Shown: positions 34,683-43,298 of the stretch, piece by piece
Position numbering within the stretch: the stretch's first letter is position 1
Layout of the letters: every line of letters begins with the position of its first letter
Source: Actinomadura opuntiae
Lineage (GTDB): Bacteria > Actinomycetota > Actinomycetes > Streptosporangiales > Streptosporangiaceae
Length of the DNA: 64,000 nucleotides
Direction: 5' to 3'
Assembly (NCBI RefSeq): GCF_030283205.1
Contig: NZ_JASNWF010000015.1
Span: forward strand, 124,001 to 188,000
The notes under the pieces: generated by a model
The model's input: the letters and a program-made list of their open reading frames with translations, nothing else
Told to the model about the DNA's origin: nothing
Databases searched by the model: none
Position numbers and translations under genes: made by a program

Positions 34683-36425
34683 TCACGCGGGTCGGGCAGG
34701 GAGCTGCAGGTACGATGCGCGGTCCCCTCCCGTGTGCACGACGTGCGTTCCCCGGTTCTGAGGGACGTATTCGCGGTTTCCGGGCATCATCGTTCCCAGG
34801 ATGCTGTGCGCGCTGATGATGAGGCGAAGTTGTTCGCCCGGATAGAACGTGAGCCCGACCGGCAGCAGATCGATCTCGACGTCGACGACTTCCCCGGGTG
34901 AGAGCTTTTCGACGCGGTCGAAGCTGTGGGCGGGGACGTCTTCAGTGGACAGCGTCTCGTCCAGATGGCGCATCGAGACGCGAAGCCGTCCGTCGCTGCC
35001 CTTGTACCGCAGGATGGAGGCGCCGTGTTCGGTGATGTCATGGACCCGTGCGTTGTGGTTGGGCACGGTGAACTGCTGCAGCGGCGTGCCGTAGGCGTCG
35101 AGCTTCTGGACGAGGAGGAACAGGTCCATGTCGTCGGCCCCCTCCGCCTCGACCCACAGGTGTGCTTTCGGATATCCGACCAGCACGGTCTCCTTATCGA
35201 AGCGTGTCACGAACGACACCAGGTCCGGATTGGTCCCGGCTGTGTAGGTCGCCGTCGCCTCGGCAGTGGGCACCTTTGTGCCCAAGGTCCGTGAGCGGGC
35301 GTCGAGGTAGTACCTGGTCGCCATCACGTCTGCCGGCGGGAACTGGTCCGCCGGGATGTTCACCCGGTCGCCGCCTTCGAGGTCGAGCAGCGAGTAGCGC
35401 ACCCATGGCGTCTGCTCCCATCCGTTGTCCTCGCCCTTAAGGAAGTGGTCGAAGAACCGGCGCAGATCCTCCCGGTTGGCCTCGTCGTAGTAGTCGGGCC
35501 ATTCCTGGCTGTTGTGGATGCGCAGCCACTTGTCCTTGGAAGCCATCCGGCGCCAGGCGCGGAAGGTGCCTGCGGTGTGCAGGGTGTTGGAGTAGCTGGC
35601 GACGACGTACGCGGGCACGGTGATCTTCTCGAACTGCGGGATCTTGTCTTCCCACAGGGCATTTATCAACGGGTAGCGCTCAGCCTCCGCCAGGAGGTCT
35701 TCCTTGCGGTTGTTTCCCCAGTAGGTGTGGTCCTGGAGTTGCTGGGCGAAGCCGGTGTCGGGCATGCCGCCGCGCATCACCAGATCGCGGTAGACATCGC
35801 TCACGCCCTCCCACGGATTGATCGCCGCCAGGTGGCCAGGCTGCTCGGCCGCGGTGAACCACTGCGAGACCGCCAGATACGAGGTTCCGCTCATCGCGAC
35901 CTTGCCGGTGCACCAGTCCTGGACGCCCAGCCACTCGATCAGGTCGTAGCAGTCCCGGCCCTCCTGGCGGTCCCACACGACGCTGTCGCCTTCGGAGTGG
36001 GCCACGCCCCGGATGTCGGGGTTGCAGATCGCGTAGCCGTGCGCGCACCAGTACGCAGGGTCCGGGCCCTCGAACTTCTCCAGGCCCGAGACGATCCCGT
36101 TGTCCAGTCCCACCATGCCGAAGATGCCGATCACGCTGGCAGAGGTGCCCTGTCCTTTGCCGTACGGGCTCCAGGCCACGATGACGGGCACCTTCTCCGT
36201 GCCGGTGGGCCGGAAGATGTCGACATGGATCGTGACGCCGTCACGCAAAGTGACCGCAACATCCTTCTCCAGGACGACATCGACGGGTAGCGGCTTGAAC
36301 GGCGGGGCGATCTGAAAGCCCGACTCCAGCGTCCGGATTCCGGGCTCGTACCCGCTCAGAATTCCGTATCGGTCGCCCGGCTCCAGAGGGTGGGACGGCA
36401 CGAACACCTTCAGGTCATCGCTCAT
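34683..36425 (-). CDS. CocE/NonD-family alpha/beta hydrolase (copy 1)
   Basis: 580 residues from ATG 36425 behind AAGGAG. Peptidase-S15-like hydrolase with the N-terminal KDVAVTLRDGVTIHVDIFRP entry strand, nucleophile elbow AMSGTSYLAVSQW (catalytic Ser), a helical cap region (about 230-330), and a C-terminal jelly-roll domain (ATYTAGTNPDLVSFV..HAHLWVEAEGADDMDLFLLVQKLDA..FYPGEQLRLIISAHSI). Family members hydrolyse esters or amides (cocaine esterase, X-Pro peptidase, alpha-amino-acid ester hydrolase). It probably opens an ester- or amide-linked substrate before the ring-modifying steps encoded in block 2. The leader region 36426-36525 is shared with a hybrid pseudogene. Confidence 0.88.
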   Translation of the reverse strand: MSDDLKVFVPSHPLEPGDRYGILSGYEPGIRTLESGFQIAPPFKPLPVDVVLEKDVAVTLRDGVTIHVDIFRPTGTEKVPVIVAWSPYGKGQGTSASVIGIFGMVGLDNGIVSGLEKFEGPDPAYWCAHGYAICNPDIRGVAHSEGDSVVWDRQEGRDCYDLIEWLGVQDWCTGKVAMSGTSYLAVSQWFTAAEQPGHLAAINPWEGVSDVYRDLVMRGGMPDTGFAQQLQDHTYWGNNRKEDLLAEAERYPLINALWEDKIPQFEKITVPAYVVASYSNTLHTAGTFRAWRRMASKDKWLRIHNSQEWPDYYDEANREDLRRFFDHFLKGEDNGWEQTPWVRYSLLDLEGGDRVNIPADQFPPADVMATRYYLDARSRTLGTKVPTAEATATYTAGTNPDLVSFVTRFDKETVLVGYPKAHLWVEAEGADDMDLFLLVQKLDAYGTPLQQFTVPNHNARVHDITEHGASILRYKGSDGRLRVSMRHLDETLSTEDVPAHSFDRVEKLSPGEVVDVEIDLLPVGLTFYPGEQLRLIISAHSILGTMMPGNREYVPQNRGTHVVHTGGDRASYLQLPARPA

Positions 36426-36525
36426 GGAAGCTCCTTGCATCTCATCGCGTGTTACGGACAGTGATCTTTCCGGTTCGCCGTACCCACGTTTTCGACCGGC
36501 GAGTGGTGGTACCAGCGGTTGCACG

Positions 36526-36899
36526 TCAGGCGCGGGCCGCCGCAGCGGCGACGATCCGGTTCCTGAACTCGACCGCGAAATGCCGCAAGTGGTGCTCCAG
36601 TACGTCCTGCGGGCACGCGGCGGGAACGTAGACCGTCAGGTGTGCGGCGAAGCCGTCGGTGGTGTCACCGAACCGGGTCAGCGCGTGTCCGATGACCGTG
36701 CCGTCGGCCAGGAAGAGTTCACGCCGTCGCGCATGGTGACGGCGACGTCCTTCTCGAACACGACGTCGGTCGGCAGCGCCCGGAAGCCGGGGTCGATCCG
36801 GTAGCCCGCTCGCAGGGGCCGGGTGCCCGGCTCGAACCCGCTCAGCAGCCCGTGCGCCTCGTCGCGCGACGGCTCGAACACCTTCTCGTTCTGGCTCAT
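36526..36899 (-). pseudogene. Hybrid remnant: CocE-type N-terminus joined to the unknown-family C-terminus
   Basis: From ATG 36899 the text reads MSQNEKVFEPSRDEAHGLLS, then RALPTDVVFEKDVAVTMRDGVN, a close relative of the N-terminal 60 residues of the adjacent hydrolase. At about 36717 it switches with a frame change to ELFLADGTVIGHALTRFGDTTDGF..LEHHLRHFAVEFRNRIVAAAAARA, the C-terminal 65 residues of the family encoded at 4930-5622. Apparently a deletion between a second hydrolase gene and a downstream gene of that family left this stump. The product would be frameshifted. Confidence 0.75.
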
Positions 36900-37214
36900 T
36901 GCCGCTTCCTTTCGCCGCCCGGAATCGCGGCATGCCCGTAGAGCGTCCTTTGTCCCGATGATTCAATGATATGTGAGTCTTTGATTAATGTAGCCTATAG
37001 TCGAATATCAATCGAGGTGGACCTCCCACGCGGGACGTGTGGTGGCACGAGGTCACCGGTCGGCAGTCCGCCGAGCACGAACGTCTCCCACCCGGTGTCG
37101 CCGAGTCCGCCGTGGTGGGCGCGGCCGACGTCACCACACTCACCGACTCCTCGGTGATGGACCTGACCCAGTGCGGGCTGTCGGCGGCGTTCGGTGAGGG
37201 CTGACCGATGTCGG
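36900..37214. other. AT-rich promoter-like region plus short open frame
   Basis: 36955-37015 is strikingly AT-rich for this DNA (GATTCAATGATATGTGAGTC and TTGATTAATGTAGCC are visible) and is probably the old promoter of the hybrid remnant. A plus-strand frame of about 55 codons ending at the TGA at 37203 (VMDLTQCGLSAAFGEG) could be the tail of a lost gene. I do not recognise it. Confidence 0.4.
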
Positions 37215-37943
37215 CTACTGGTTGCAGGCGGCGGCGAGGGCTCTGCGGATGCGGACGGGCTCGTAGGTGGGTGAGGCGATCGAGAGGACGACCAGGGCGG
37301 TGCGCCCCAGGTGGGTGGCCAGTGCGCGGGCGGCGGCGTTCGCATCACGCGACTTCACCGCCTCGGCGATCGTGTGGTGCTGTGAGCTCGTGTCCGCCTG
37401 CCACTCCAGCGGGTTCCAGGAGACGAAGGCCAGGCGATAGCGCGTGGCGTGGTCCGACAGCAGGGCGAGTTCGCGTTCGATGCGCGGGCCGGACGGGTGG
37501 ACCAGAGCGCGATGGAACTGCTCGTGCGGGCACTCCCACTGCTCGACGTCCCCGATGCGGGCCTTGTCGTCCATCTCCTGGAGCAGGTGGTCAAGCCGCT
37601 GGAGGTGTTCCTCGCTCATCCGCGGGACGGCGATCCCGATCGCGAGCGCCTCAAGGCTGATCCGCATCGCGTAGAGATCGTCGAGGTCCTCGTCGCTGAA
37701 GGCCGAAACCCGGGCGCGGTGCTGGGACTCCTGCTGGACGAACCCTTCGCGCTGCAGGATTCTGAGCGCCTCGCGCAACGGACCGCGGCTCACCCCGAGC
37801 TGCCGGGCCAGCTCGACCTGCGACAGCGGATCGCCGGCGCGCAGTTCGCCGTGCATGATCGCGCGACGCAGGGCGTGATGGGCTCGGCTCACCTCGTCGG
37901 GGTGGGCGGTCTTCTCCGCAGCCTCGGCCGGCTGTGCTGTCAT
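37215..37943 (-). CDS. GntR-family regulator, FCD subfamily (copy 3)
   Basis: 242 residues from ATG 37943. HTH: AHHALRRAIMHGELRAGDPLSQVELARQLGVSRGPLREALRILQREGFV, then HRARVSAFSDEDLDDLYAMRISLEALAIG. FCD helices carry the metal-type residues in HEQFHRALVHPSGP and SSQHHTIAEAV. Its recognition helix (VSRGPLREALRIL) differs from copies 1 and 2, so it should bind a different site. The best candidate is the AAAGTGT-N2-ACACTTT type element, one relaxed copy of which lies at 38148-38164 upstream of this gene and two near 48.3-48.5 kb. Likely regulator of the 38229-48262 genes. Confidence 0.86.
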   Translation of the reverse strand: MTAQPAEAAEKTAHPDEVSRAHHALRRAIMHGELRAGDPLSQVELARQLGVSRGPLREALRILQREGFVQQESQHRARVSAFSDEDLDDLYAMRISLEALAIGIAVPRMSEEHLQRLDHLLQEMDDKARIGDVEQWECPHEQFHRALVHPSGPRIERELALLSDHATRYRLAFVSWNPLEWQADTSSQHHTIAEAVKSRDANAAARALATHLGRTALVVLSIASPTYEPVRIRRALAAACNQ

Positions 37944-38147
37944 CGTCTGCGGGCCTTTCACGCGTTGCCGGATGGCGCCCGGAGGTCTTCCTGAGCCGCC
38001 GGGACGAGCTGCAAGTACCCAAAGTAGCCGATGCCGACCTTGGTTCTGCCGACACTTTCGAGGGCACCCCGCTCCCGGCCGATGTCGAAGAGCCGACCAG
38101 AACGCCTGTTCTTCAGTGCCAAGGCGTACACAGAGCACTCACCGTGG

Positions 38148-38164
38148 GTGAAAATGTTGACACC
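38148..38164. promoter_or_regulatory. AAAGTGT-N2-ACACTTT-type site (relaxed copy)
   Basis: GTGAAAATGTTGACACC, 205 bp upstream of the GntR copy 3 start. It is identical over 16 bases to the reverse complement of 48328-48346 (GTGAAAATGTTGACACTTT). It also contains TTGACA, so it could double as a -35 element. Confidence 0.5.
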
Positions 38165-38228
38165 TGGTGGGGTGCAGGGCGGGTCGAACGGCGAGAACGT
38201 GGGCGAGCCTTCGCCCCGCCCGCTGAGG

Positions 38229-39128
38229 TCACGGCTTCGCGGACAGCCGGCCGTCGGCACCGTTGGACGGCCGGTGGTCGCGCCGGTGGTCGTCGCCCAC
38301 CACGGTGTTGCGGACCACGCCCAGGCGCTCCACCTCCACTTCCACGGTGTCCCCTGGCTGGAGGAGCCGAGGGGGTTTGCGGACGTAGCCGACACCCTCC
38401 GGCGTACCGGTGGCGAGGAGATCGCCGGGTCTCAACGTCAGGGTGTGGGAGATCAGCGACAGCGTCTCGCCGACGGTGTAGATCATCTGGTCGGTGCGGG
38501 CGTCCTGCATGATCTGCCCGTTGACGCGGGTCTGGAGCCGCAGGCCCTGACTCAGATCGCCGACATCGGCGGCGGGAATGATCGGGCCGATCGGCCCCGA
38601 CCGGTCCCCGTTCTTGCCCAGGATCCACTGAGAGGTCAGCTTCTGCGCTCTGCGGGCGGTCAGATCATTGAACACGGAGTAGCCGATCACCGCCGCCCGG
38701 GCCTCCTCGGGGGAGGCGTCGATGAGCGGTTCGCCGACCCAGGCGACGACCTCGCCCTCCCAGTCCAGCCCCTCCTCGTTGGCGGGCACGGGGACCTTCG
38801 CTCCGTCCACGGTCAGGGACTGGGTCCATCGGGCGAACAGGGTCGGATATGGCGGCAGTTCCTGGTCGCGATAGCTGCCCTCTGCGGCGTGCTGCCGGTA
38901 GTTGAGCCCGATGCAGATGACACGTGCGCCGGGAAGCGCCGGGGGAACCAGCTTGACGGAGGTGGTGGCCAGTGTCGGGCCCGGGGCCGGCCGGGACAGG
39001 TGGCCGGCCGGGTCGGCCCAGAAGTTTTCGAGCGGGGCGATGACGGTCACCTCGCCGCCCTGTTCGGCCAGGGTGGCGGCCTCCACACCGGTTCCGGCGC
39101 CCGGCCGTTTGACGCCCACGATTCTCAT
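38229..39128 (-). CDS. Fumarylacetoacetate-hydrolase-family enzyme (copy 2)
   Basis: 299 residues, ATG 39128, overlapping the stop of the upstream DUF3500 gene by 4 bp (translational coupling). FAH fold: VICIGLNYRQHAAEG, metal Glu pair in GLDWEGEVVAWVGEPL, Asp in GYSVFNDLTARRAQK, NGDRSGPIGPIIPAADVGD, and LSLISHTLTLRPGDLLATGTPEGVGYVRKP. It resembles the fumarylpyruvate/acylpyruvate hydrolase branch. The C-terminal 25 residues (DDHRRDHRPSNGADGRLSAKP) are low-complexity. It is the last gene of the block-2 minus-strand operon and probably acts on a ring-fission product. Confidence 0.85.
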   Translation of the reverse strand: MRIVGVKRPGAGTGVEAATLAEQGGEVTVIAPLENFWADPAGHLSRPAPGPTLATTSVKLVPPALPGARVICIGLNYRQHAAEGSYRDQELPPYPTLFARWTQSLTVDGAKVPVPANEEGLDWEGEVVAWVGEPLIDASPEEARAAVIGYSVFNDLTARRAQKLTSQWILGKNGDRSGPIGPIIPAADVGDLSQGLRLQTRVNGQIMQDARTDQMIYTVGETLSLISHTLTLRPGDLLATGTPEGVGYVRKPPRLLQPGDTVEVEVERLGVVRNTVVGDDHRRDHRPSNGADGRLSAKP

Positions 39129-40264
39129 GCGTTTCCTTTCCCGGTCTCTGCGCCGGTGTGGTCGTGTTCCAGGTGGTGCTGGATCAGCAGATCGGCGCCG
39201 AAGTCGTTGACGGGATCGCGCCAGACGCTGTGCACGTGGTTGGCGTCGTCTTCGGCGTTGTCGAACTCGATGAGGGTGGCGGGGCCCTGGATGCGGAAGT
39301 AGTGCGGCTGGTCGATGGACGTGCCGCCGGCCCAGGCGAAGCGCAGTTCCTCGACGCCGCCCGCCGCCCCGATGCGGTCCATCTCGAAGCCGACCAGGCC
39401 TGGACGGGCGCGCTCGACGAACCGGGCGAGCAGGCCGTCGAAGTGAGTGCGCTGGTCGGGGGATAGATCGCCGACGCGGATGCCGCGAGGGTGGGCGCGG
39501 AAGTAGGCCAGGGCCGCACGGTCCTCGTCCGTGATCATCGCGTCCCGGCGGCCGACGCCGTGGTGGTCGGGGTACTCGACCTCGCCGATGGTCGCGACGG
39601 TCCGGGTGACGAAGTCCGCGGGCGGCCGGTGATGGATGATCGCCTCCTTCCGCTGGGCGCCGGTGAGTCCGTCCAGCAGGGTGAAGGCCGCGTCCTCCTC
39701 CTCGCCCAGGATCCGGAAGGGACCGAAGCGGGCGGGTTCGGCGCCGAGCAGGAACGGCGTGGCGCTGACCAGGTCTCCGTCGACGACGGTGACGTTGATC
39801 GACAGATGGTGGCCGACCAGCCGCCAGCCCCAGGTGGTGTCCGGTTGCGGCTGGCCGAAGAAGGTGAGGAAGTAGCCGCGGGCGTCGCGGAAGGTGGCCG
39901 CGACATGACCGAACACCGGCAGGTTGAGCTCGCGCAGGACGTGCTCGTTGGCCATCACCTGGACCACTCGGGCGTAGGCCGGGATCGACATCGACTCGGC
40001 GATCAGCCGGTGCGCCAGCGTCTCCTGACGGCGGTCGAGTTCGCCGAGGGGGAGCCCATGACGGCCAGATTCGGGCAGGAAGTTCCAGTGCGTCCGGTTG
40101 ATGTCGGTGTGGGGTAGCAGCACACGCGCGCGTTGGTCGGCGGCCAGGCCGTCGAACAGCCCCATCGCCGCGAACGTGATCACCGTCGCGTCGAAGGTGC
40201 CGTCCGGCCGTGGTCGGTGGGCCTCCGGAAGATCACCGCCGGGCAGTGGATGTGGTGTCGTCAT
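39125..40264 (-). CDS. DUF3500-family protein
   Basis: 379 residues from ATG 40264, which overlaps the stop of the cupin gene as ATGA. The sequence follows the DUF3500 pattern: INRTHWNFLPESGRHGLPLGEL, ANEHVLRELNLPVF, FRDARGYFLTFFGQPQPDTTWGWRLVGHHLSINVTVVDGDLVSATPFLLGAEPARF, then HYFRIQGPATLIEFDNAEDDANHVHSVWRDP and a His-rich end HHLEHDHTG. The clustered His residues suggest metal binding. No catalytic activity is established for the family to my knowledge. Its genes often accompany catabolic or secondary-metabolic oxidoreductases, and here it is tightly coupled to a cupin and an FAH hydrolase. Confidence 0.8.
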   Translation of the reverse strand: MTTPHPLPGGDLPEAHRPRPDGTFDATVITFAAMGLFDGLAADQRARVLLPHTDINRTHWNFLPESGRHGLPLGELDRRQETLAHRLIAESMSIPAYARVVQVMANEHVLRELNLPVFGHVAATFRDARGYFLTFFGQPQPDTTWGWRLVGHHLSINVTVVDGDLVSATPFLLGAEPARFGPFRILGEEEDAAFTLLDGLTGAQRKEAIIHHRPPADFVTRTVATIGEVEYPDHHGVGRRDAMITDEDRAALAYFRAHPRGIRVGDLSPDQRTHFDGLLARFVERARPGLVGFEMDRIGAAGGVEELRFAWAGGTSIDQPHYFRIQGPATLIEFDNAEDDANHVHSVWRDPVNDFGADLLIQHHLEHDHTGAETGKGNA

Positions 40265-40590
40265 CGGCTCGCCGGCCGGATGACGAGCATGCTGGCGGGC
40301 AGATGGGTCCGGTTGACCACCTGGCGGACGGTTCCGGGCGTGAAATGCGCGGAGTCGTGGGGCCGGAGCGTCTTCTCGGTCCCTTCGCTGATCATTGTCA
40401 GCTCGCCGGCGACGACGACGTAGACGGTCTCGGTGGGCTGGGGGGCCATCTCGGCCCGCCCGCCCGGCAGGTAGTGGGACAGCACGACGGTGACGGTCTC
40501 CCCGTCCTGCAGGCGGACCGGCCCCACGCCGCGGTGTCCCGGTGGGTCGAACGGTGTTGCGTCGGCGAGCCGGGTGACGCGCATGGCCAT
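40261..40590 (-). CDS. Small cupin-domain protein
   Basis: 109 residues. Single cupin barrel: VTVVLSHYLPGGRAEMAPQPTETVYVVVAGELTMISEGTEKTLRPHDSAHFTPGTVRQVVNRTHLPASMLVI. The usual first metal motif G(X)5HXH(X)3-4E(X)6G is only partly kept (AEMAPQPTETVYVVVAGEL, no HxH), and the second has HFTPG. It may be a ligand-binding or isomerase-type cupin and not an Fe dioxygenase. It lies between the FAD monooxygenase (6 bp) and DUF3500 (4-bp overlap) genes, firmly inside the operon. Confidence 0.8.
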   Translation of the reverse strand: MAMRVTRLADATPFDPPGHRGVGPVRLQDGETVTVVLSHYLPGGRAEMAPQPTETVYVVVAGELTMISEGTEKTLRPHDSAHFTPGTVRQVVNRTHLPASMLVIRPASR

Positions 40591-40596
40591 GGTCGA

Positions 40597-42204
40597 TCAC
40601 TCTCCTTCTGTAGAGGTCGGCTGGAGCGTCTGGCGCAGGCACGAGACGAAGAGCGGGATCTGGCTGTGCGCCCCGGCCGCGAAGACATAGAAGTCGGGCC
40701 GGACTAGGAGCGCCTCGCACCCGTGCTCGGTGAACCAGCGCTCGTAGGTTCCGTCGAGATCGTGGACGGGACCTTCGCCCGACACATCGGCGATCACGCC
40801 GCCGATCCGCCGGAACCAGGACGTGTCCTGGCCGTCCAGGAGCCCGGCCGGGTCCCCGCTGCGGCTGATCAGCTGCCAGCCGCCGCCGACGATGTCGTCG
40901 AACAGGCCCACTCGGCCGCCGACCCGGACCCGCCCCTGAGGCGCGAGCCGGCCGTCGACGCCCCTGCTCGCCAGCGTCAGGGACGGCTCGCCCAGGCGGG
41001 GGTGCGGAGGTTCCAGCGGGGCGGCGTCGGGATCGCGCGACCGCTTCCTCATCTCGGCGTCCCTGGCGGCCGCCCGGTCGACGTCGAGTTCGCAGATGAC
41101 GCGGCCGGCGGCGACCGCCTCATCGATGATCTCCCGGACGTGCCCCGTGCGTTCGGGCCCGTAGGTGTCGAGCACGGTCGGCGCCGCCAGCTCACGATGC
41201 ACCATGCCCAGCCGCCAGGTGAGCGCCCGGGCGTCCCGCAGCCCCGAACACAGCCCCTGCCCGAGGAACGGAGGCATGAGGTGGGCGGCGTCACCGGCGA
41301 GGAAGACGTTCCCCTCGCGCCAGACGCGCGCCCACCGGCCCCGGAAGGTATAGACGGCGTGCCGTTCGAGCCGGGCGGTCTCCGGCGTCACGCCCCAGGG
41401 CGCCATGAGCCGCCAGGCCGTGCTTTCCCGGGCCAGTTCCTCGACGGTCGTGTCCGCGCGGCGCATGAACTCGAACCGGCGCCGGCCGGGGCCGCTGTTG
41501 ACCGCGGTCGCCGGTTGCGCCGGGTCGCAGTACTGGGTGACGAAGGCGCTCCACTTCTCCTCGCCCAGCGGCAGGTAGTCCACCACCAGCCAGTCGGCCT
41601 GGAACCCCGAATCCCCGACCTCGATACCGAGCTGGGAACGGACGGGGCTGTTGGCCCCGTCGGCGCCGATCAGCCACCGTGCCCGGACGTCGGTGACCTC
41701 GGTCGGTCGGCTGGTGGCGGTCATTTTGACCGACACACCCTCGCGATCCTGGGTCAGGCTTTGGAAGGTCCAGCCGCGGTGGACCGTCACTCCCGGGGTG
41801 GCGGTCGCCAGGCCTTCGAGGGCCGCCTCGAGGTCGGGCTGGTGGAAGCCGTTGGTGTTCGCCCATCCCGACTCGGCGGGCCGGTTCCAGTCGATGGCCT
41901 GCAGGAGCTCGCCGTCGCCGTTGCGGAACTCGTATCCGCCCCGCTCACCCCGGGACGGCTCGAACAGGTCGGCGTGGTCGTCCATGAGTCCCGCGGCCTG
42001 GAGGATGCGGAGCGCCTCATGGTCGATGGTGCACGCCCGCGGCAGTGGGTACCGCCGCGGCCAGCGTTCCACGACCGACACCCGCAGCCCGGCCCAGCCG
42101 AGGAGGACGGCGGTCAGCAGGCCGACGGGGCCGCCGCCGACGACGGCGCAGTCGACCATCGGCGGGGGCGGGACGGCGGGGCTCGGCTCGCCTCCTGCCG
42201 TCAT
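40597..42204 (-). CDS. MhpA-like FAD-dependent aromatic monooxygenase
   Basis: 535 residues from ATG 42204 (ATGA overlap with the MDR gene). Group A flavoprotein hydroxylase: GxGxxG loop VDCAVVGGGPVGLLTAVLLGWAGLRVSVVER, DG motif WLIGADGANSPVRSQLG, and the second FAD motif VFLAGDAAHLMPPFLGQGLCSGLRDARALTWRL. The C-terminal thioredoxin-like domain typical of phenol hydroxylase/MhpA is present (GCEALLVRPDFYVFAAG at the end). These enzymes ortho-hydroxylate phenols or 3-(3-hydroxyphenyl)propionate-like acids using NAD(P)H and O2 without a separate reductase. It probably installs a hydroxyl before ring cleavage in block 2. Confidence 0.9.
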   Translation of the reverse strand: MTAGGEPSPAVPPPPMVDCAVVGGGPVGLLTAVLLGWAGLRVSVVERWPRRYPLPRACTIDHEALRILQAAGLMDDHADLFEPSRGERGGYEFRNGDGELLQAIDWNRPAESGWANTNGFHQPDLEAALEGLATATPGVTVHRGWTFQSLTQDREGVSVKMTATSRPTEVTDVRARWLIGADGANSPVRSQLGIEVGDSGFQADWLVVDYLPLGEEKWSAFVTQYCDPAQPATAVNSGPGRRRFEFMRRADTTVEELARESTAWRLMAPWGVTPETARLERHAVYTFRGRWARVWREGNVFLAGDAAHLMPPFLGQGLCSGLRDARALTWRLGMVHRELAAPTVLDTYGPERTGHVREIIDEAVAAGRVICELDVDRAAARDAEMRKRSRDPDAAPLEPPHPRLGEPSLTLASRGVDGRLAPQGRVRVGGRVGLFDDIVGGGWQLISRSGDPAGLLDGQDTSWFRRIGGVIADVSGEGPVHDLDGTYERWFTEHGCEALLVRPDFYVFAAGAHSQIPLFVSCLRQTLQPTSTEGE

Positions 42205-43298
42205 GCCCCCGACTCCTTCGGGCCGAGGGCGTCCGGAGCGGAGCCGGACGGTGTGGATGCGGTGGTCACGGTCGTGTGCTCCGGTCGTGTCGGGGTGGGC
42301 TGGAGGTGGCGAGGGTCTCCCGGCAGGAGGACGCACTTGGCGTGCGGCGAGTCCGCCTGTGTCCGCCAGGCCGAGGGGAGTTCCGTGAGCGGGAAGGTGC
42401 GGACCTCGACGGCCAGTTCGCCGCGGGCGAGGGCGGTCCACAGCCAGGTCAGTGCCGGCAGCTTGTCCGGCAGCGGGGTGTGTAGGCCTGCGAAGCCGGA
42501 CAGGGTGAGCTGCTTGCCGCGCAGCAGCCCGGCCGGTATCCGTGCGGTCGCGCCTGCCGGGTTGCCGATGTTGACCAGCCGTGCCCGAGGTGCGCACACC
42601 CGCAGCGCCGCCTCCAGCGGCATCCCGTACACACCGTCCAGGACGACGTCCACCGGCCCGGCCGCGGCGAGCAGGCGGACCGACAACCCGTCGGCGTCCT
42701 CGCCGGCGCGCAGATCGACGACGGCATCCGCGCCGAGGGCCGGCAGCCGCTCCAGCGCCGCGCGGTCGCGGGCGACGCCGACCACCCGGCCTGCCCCGCT
42801 CTGCCGTGCCACTTGGACGGCGAGCTGCCCGACCGAGCCGGTGGCTCCCAGCACCAGCACTGTCTCTCCGGGACGCAGCGCCGCCTCCTGGATCAGCGGC
42901 ATGAACGCCGCCGTGCCGGAGTTGCCGACGGCCGCCGCCTGCACCGGGTCGAGGCCGCCGGGCAACGCCAGCACGTTCTCGTCGGCGACGAGTACCTTCG
43001 TGGTGAACGTGCCCGGCGTGGCCGGTGAGGCGTGGCACTCGGCGTAGACCCAGGAGCCGGACTGGTGGCGGTCGGAGTCGAGTACGACGCCCACGCACTC
43101 GCTGCCCGGGACGTAGGGGGCTTCGTGACGTGCCGAGTGGAACGTCCCGGAGGCGATGGCCAGGTCCAGCGGATTCAACGGTGCCGCGGCCACGGCCACG
43201 AGCGTGGTGCCGGGGGCACGCCGCGGCAGGACGACCGAGCCCAGTCGCGGCTCGGCCCCGGGGGCCTCGACGATCGCCGCCAGGTTCGCGCCGGACAC
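42201..43298 (-). CDS. Zinc-independent MDR (quinone reductase-like) oxidoreductase
   Basis: 365 residues from GTG 43298, starting right after the stop of the upstream oxygenase gene. MDR fold: VAAAPLNPLDLAIASGTF, YVPGSECVGVVL, LDPVQAAAVGNSGTAAFMPLIQEAALRPGETVLVLGATGSVGQLAVQVARQSGAGRVVGVARDRAAL, then LVNIGNPAGATARIPAG. No structural or catalytic zinc cysteines are visible, which points to a quinone/enoyl reductase rather than an alcohol dehydrogenase. The C-terminal 45 residues are Thr/Pro/Ser-rich and extend past the fold. It probably reduces an enone or quinone intermediate. Confidence 0.85.
   Translation of the reverse strand: MSGANLAAIVEAPGAEPRLGSVVLPRRAPGTTLVAVAAAPLNPLDLAIASGTFHSARHEAPYVPGSECVGVVLDSDRHQSGSWVYAECHASPATPGTFTTKVLVADENVLALPGGLDPVQAAAVGNSGTAAFMPLIQEAALRPGETVLVLGATGSVGQLAVQVARQSGAGRVVGVARDRAALERLPALGADAVVDLRAGEDADGLSVRLLAAAGPVDVVLDGVYGMPLEAALRVCAPRARLVNIGNPAGATARIPAGLLRGKQLTLSGFAGLHTPLPDKLPALTWLWTALARGELAVEVRTFPLTELPSAWRTQADSPHAKCVLLPGDPRHLQPTPTRPEHTTVTTASTPSGSAPDALGPKESGA

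Noticed and set aside
40723..43047. Plus-strand open frame of 774 codons
   Set aside because: It is the antisense shadow of the FAD monooxygenase and MDR genes; translation is Arg/Pro/Gly-rich without domains.
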